Positions 3,639 through 5,333 of a stretch of 5,333 nt of DNA are shown here, one piece after another. The stretch is taken from NCBI GenBank assembly GCA_016550485.1, contig JABXGV010000213.1, forward strand, positions 1-5,333, read 5' to 3'. The position numbers were made by a program, and so were the translations under genes. Below the pieces are notes generated by a model. It worked only from the letters and a program-made list of their open reading frames with translations, searched no databases and was not told where the DNA came from. The DNA is from an archaeon. Lineage in GTDB: Archaea; Asgardarchaeota; Hermodarchaeia; Hermodarchaeales; Hermodarchaeaceae. Each line of letters begins with the position of its first letter. Positions within the stretch are counted from its first letter, which is position 1.

Positions 3639-5333
3639 ATGCGACGTAAAATCCCTTCAACAGTATTTATCCTCCTCGGGGTTATCCTTCTGCTTTCAGT
3701 GTTAGCCAACATTCAGGGTGTAATACATCCTGTGCAGGTTCCAGGCAGATGTGGTTCCTCACATGCGCAGCTACGGACAATGTCAGATTGGCCGCGAATT
3801 GCCCTAGTCGTTGAACCGGGAGTTGAGTCAAGTATTCCCGGTGATGTGGATGCGTTTGAGGCCTTATTGGAGGCGCGGTTCTACCAAGTGATTCGGGTAA
3901 CGCAATCCTGGGCGAACGTCGCAGCGTTGCGGAGCCATCTACAAACCCTCTATGGCCAAAATGTAGGGTTGGTCGGCGCGGTTCTGCTTGGGGATTTGCC
4001 TGCCTGCTGGCACATTATTCCAGGTGCCCCTGTTGATGAGATTGGCGGACCCGTTCCCTGGTTTCAGTCCGACCTTTACCTGATGGACCTTGACGGGCAC
4101 TTCGAAGACCTCACAGGAGATGGATACATTGATTTCCACTCAGATCCTGATGGGACAGGCCCCGCGGATATGCTCCCGGAAATCTGGGTGTCCCGAATTG
4201 TCCCTCCTGTCCCACCACCGGAATGGCAGACTGACCGGATGGGCATGATTAGCGACTACATTAATACGCTCCGCGATTATCTTGATGGCACCTACCAGCT
4301 ATCAGAGGAGGCGCTGCTCTTCGTTGATAATCCCTGGATGGAGTCCGCGAACGGGTATTACTGGGACCTCGCTGACTGGTATCAGACCTCAGATATCACG
4401 CTGGTGAGTGGTGCAACGGAAACCACGGAGAACCGGTGGCTCACCGAAGTCGACCATGGTTACGATTATGGACATATCATGGTGCACGCGGGCCACCGCT
4501 GCTATACCCAGTGTTTCTGGGAACATGACGAATACTCGACCAGTTACCTCTGGTATCATGAGTTACGGCAACACGATGTGAACATCCCTGTTCTGAACTT
4601 GTTCACGTGCAAGTGCACAAACTTTACGCACCCGGATTACATCGCGGGGTGGTACTTGTTCGGTCCTGGGCGTGTGGCTTCCGCGATTGGATCGAGCCGT
4701 GACGGGGGTATGCTCTTCTATGATGACTTCTTCCTGCCACAGGCACGGGGATGGGATGTAGGTCGCGCCTTCTTTGAGTGGTTCTCCGAAGCCGTGGATG
4801 GCTACGCGTACTGGTATGATGAAACCTGGTGGAGGGGGATGACTCTTCTTGGTGATCCCACGTTTACGTTGAGCCAGGGTCTGGATGTGAGTGCCCCGCT
4901 GATTACCCAGAACAGCACTGGGATCATTATTGAAGGCGTGATGGTGCAACACCCGGTCCAGGGCATTCTAACGGTTGCCAATCGCTCAGACTTCCAACTT
5001 GTGAATGCCTACAGTCATCTTGCGGAGGGCATCTCCGGTGAACTGGAATATACGAATAATGGGTGGCGTGGCTTCGTGCCCTTTGACACCATCTATAACC
5101 ATGGCGGGGGCGAGTTCATCGTCTTGTGTCGCTTTGAAACCGATGACGGGTACGCGGGCACCTGCGCGCCCACGTCCTCCTTCCAGTGGCCGCCAATTCT
5201 GTGGATTGACCTCTACTGGCCAGAATACGTCTTCATCATTGGGGGCGGTGTGCTCTGCATGGCAATACTGATTATCGTCATGTACGTTAAACGCGCCACG
5301 CTATTCGGTGCTGCCCGCATGGCTCAGACGCAT
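3639..5333 (+). CDS. Gingipain-like (C25 family) cysteine peptidase, membrane anchored, 3' end outside window
   Basis: The 565 codons are open to the window edge. Residues 1-23 are a signal peptide (RRK, then a hydrophobic core at 8-22, likely cleavage after VLA). Residues 50-200 match the gingipain N-terminal subdomain: a strand-helix unit, then VGAVLLGDLPACW (112-124). DLYLMDLDG and DLTGDGYID (158-165), a likely calcium loop, follow, then PEIWVSRI. The catalytic subdomain has YGHIMVHAGHR (278-287, His286 probable base, His283 close by) and VLNLFTCKCTNF (318-329, Cys324 probable nucleophile, 38 residues later). The WWRGMTLLGDPTFTL strand (397-411) is the family's usual C-terminal motif. A beta-sandwich (about 415-515) precedes a membrane helix (529-550) followed by KR, so the peptidase should sit outside the cell. 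C497 and C509 may form a disulfide. It probably degrades extracellular protein. The exact substrate preference and the Cys324 versus Cys326 assignment are inference. Confidence 0.85.
   Translation, partial: MRRKIPSTVFILLGVILLLSVLANIQGVIHPVQVPGRCGSSHAQLRTMSDWPRIALVVEPGVESSIPGDVDAFEALLEARFYQVIRVTQSWANVAALRSHLQTLYGQNVGLVGAVLLGDLPACWHIIPGAPVDEIGGPVPWFQSDLYLMDLDGHFEDLTGDGYIDFHSDPDGTGPADMLPEIWVSRIVPPVPPPEWQTDRMGMISDYINTLRDYLDGTYQLSEEALLFVDNPWMESANGYYWDLADWYQTSDITLVSGATETTENRWLTEVDHGYDYGHIMVHAGHRCYTQCFWEHDEYSTSYLWYHELRQHDVNIPVLNLFTCKCTNFTHPDYIAGWYLFGPGRVASAIGSSRDGGMLFYDDFFLPQARGWDVGRAFFEWFSEAVDGYAYWYDETWWRGMTLLGDPTFTLSQGLDVSAPLITQNSTGIIIEGVMVQHPVQGILTVANRSDFQLVNAYSHLAEGISGELEYTNNGWRGFVPFDTIYNHGGGEFIVLCRFETDDGYAGTCAPTSSFQWPPILWIDLYWPEYVFIIGGGVLCMAILIIVMYVKRATLFGAARMAQTH

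Noticed and set aside
3939..5271. Open frames inside the peptidase region (minus 3939-4139, minus 4563-4952, plus 5005-5271)
   Set aside because: The 3639-5333 frame is continuous with full C25 motifs, so these are shadows.
1..5333. CRISPR array, tRNA/rRNA gene or transposase
   Set aside because: I see no regularly spaced repeats, no cloverleaf-like sequence and no transposase motif on either strand.

Overview
The window looks archaeal, with roughly even base composition. The main reason is a textbook archaeal TATA element (TTTATATA, preceded by a purine-rich BRE-like CAAAGG) about 63 nt upstream of a minus-strand gene. Shine-Dalgarno sites are also present, along with hairpin plus T-run 3' ends, a membrane protein with a zinc ribbon, and a secreted, membrane-anchored gingipain-type (C25) cysteine peptidase. 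Such peptidases are known from sediment archaea, including Asgard/Thorarchaeota-like and MBG-D-like lineages. The lineage is an inference; no rRNA or tRNA gene is present to fix it.

Layout. (1) Positions 3-1249, plus strand: the C-terminal end of a gene that starts before the window, probably a glycoside hydrolase with a GH42-like C-terminus, overlaps by ATGA a 264-codon gene of unknown function that may contain an internal duplication. (2) Positions 1276-2933, minus strand: a DUF6569/ARPP-1 family protein is followed, after a 182-bp structured gap, by a small membrane protein with a C-terminal zinc ribbon. The gap holds an intrinsic-terminator-like hairpin with a competing alternative pairing, and a second hairpin. 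(3) Positions 2934-3110: a divergent intergenic region whose near-symmetrical TATA element could serve both directions. (4) Positions 3040-3515, plus strand: an unlisted 24-codon ORF with a GGAGG ribosome site overlaps by ATGA a 134-codon orphan gene, which ends inside a strong hairpin plus T6 terminator. (5) Position 3639 to the window end, plus strand: 565 codons, still open, of a C25-type peptidase with signal peptide, His/Cys catalytic motifs, beta-sandwich and C-terminal membrane anchor.

No classical defence island, CRISPR array, transposase or tRNA is visible. The genes do not form an obvious single pathway. The carbohydrate-active end and the extracellular peptidase both fit a heterotroph degrading external polymers. 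The most interesting signals are regulatory: the leader ORF coupled to an orphan gene, the attenuator-like alternative pairing between the ARPP-1 gene and the membrane-protein gene, and the shared TATA element.
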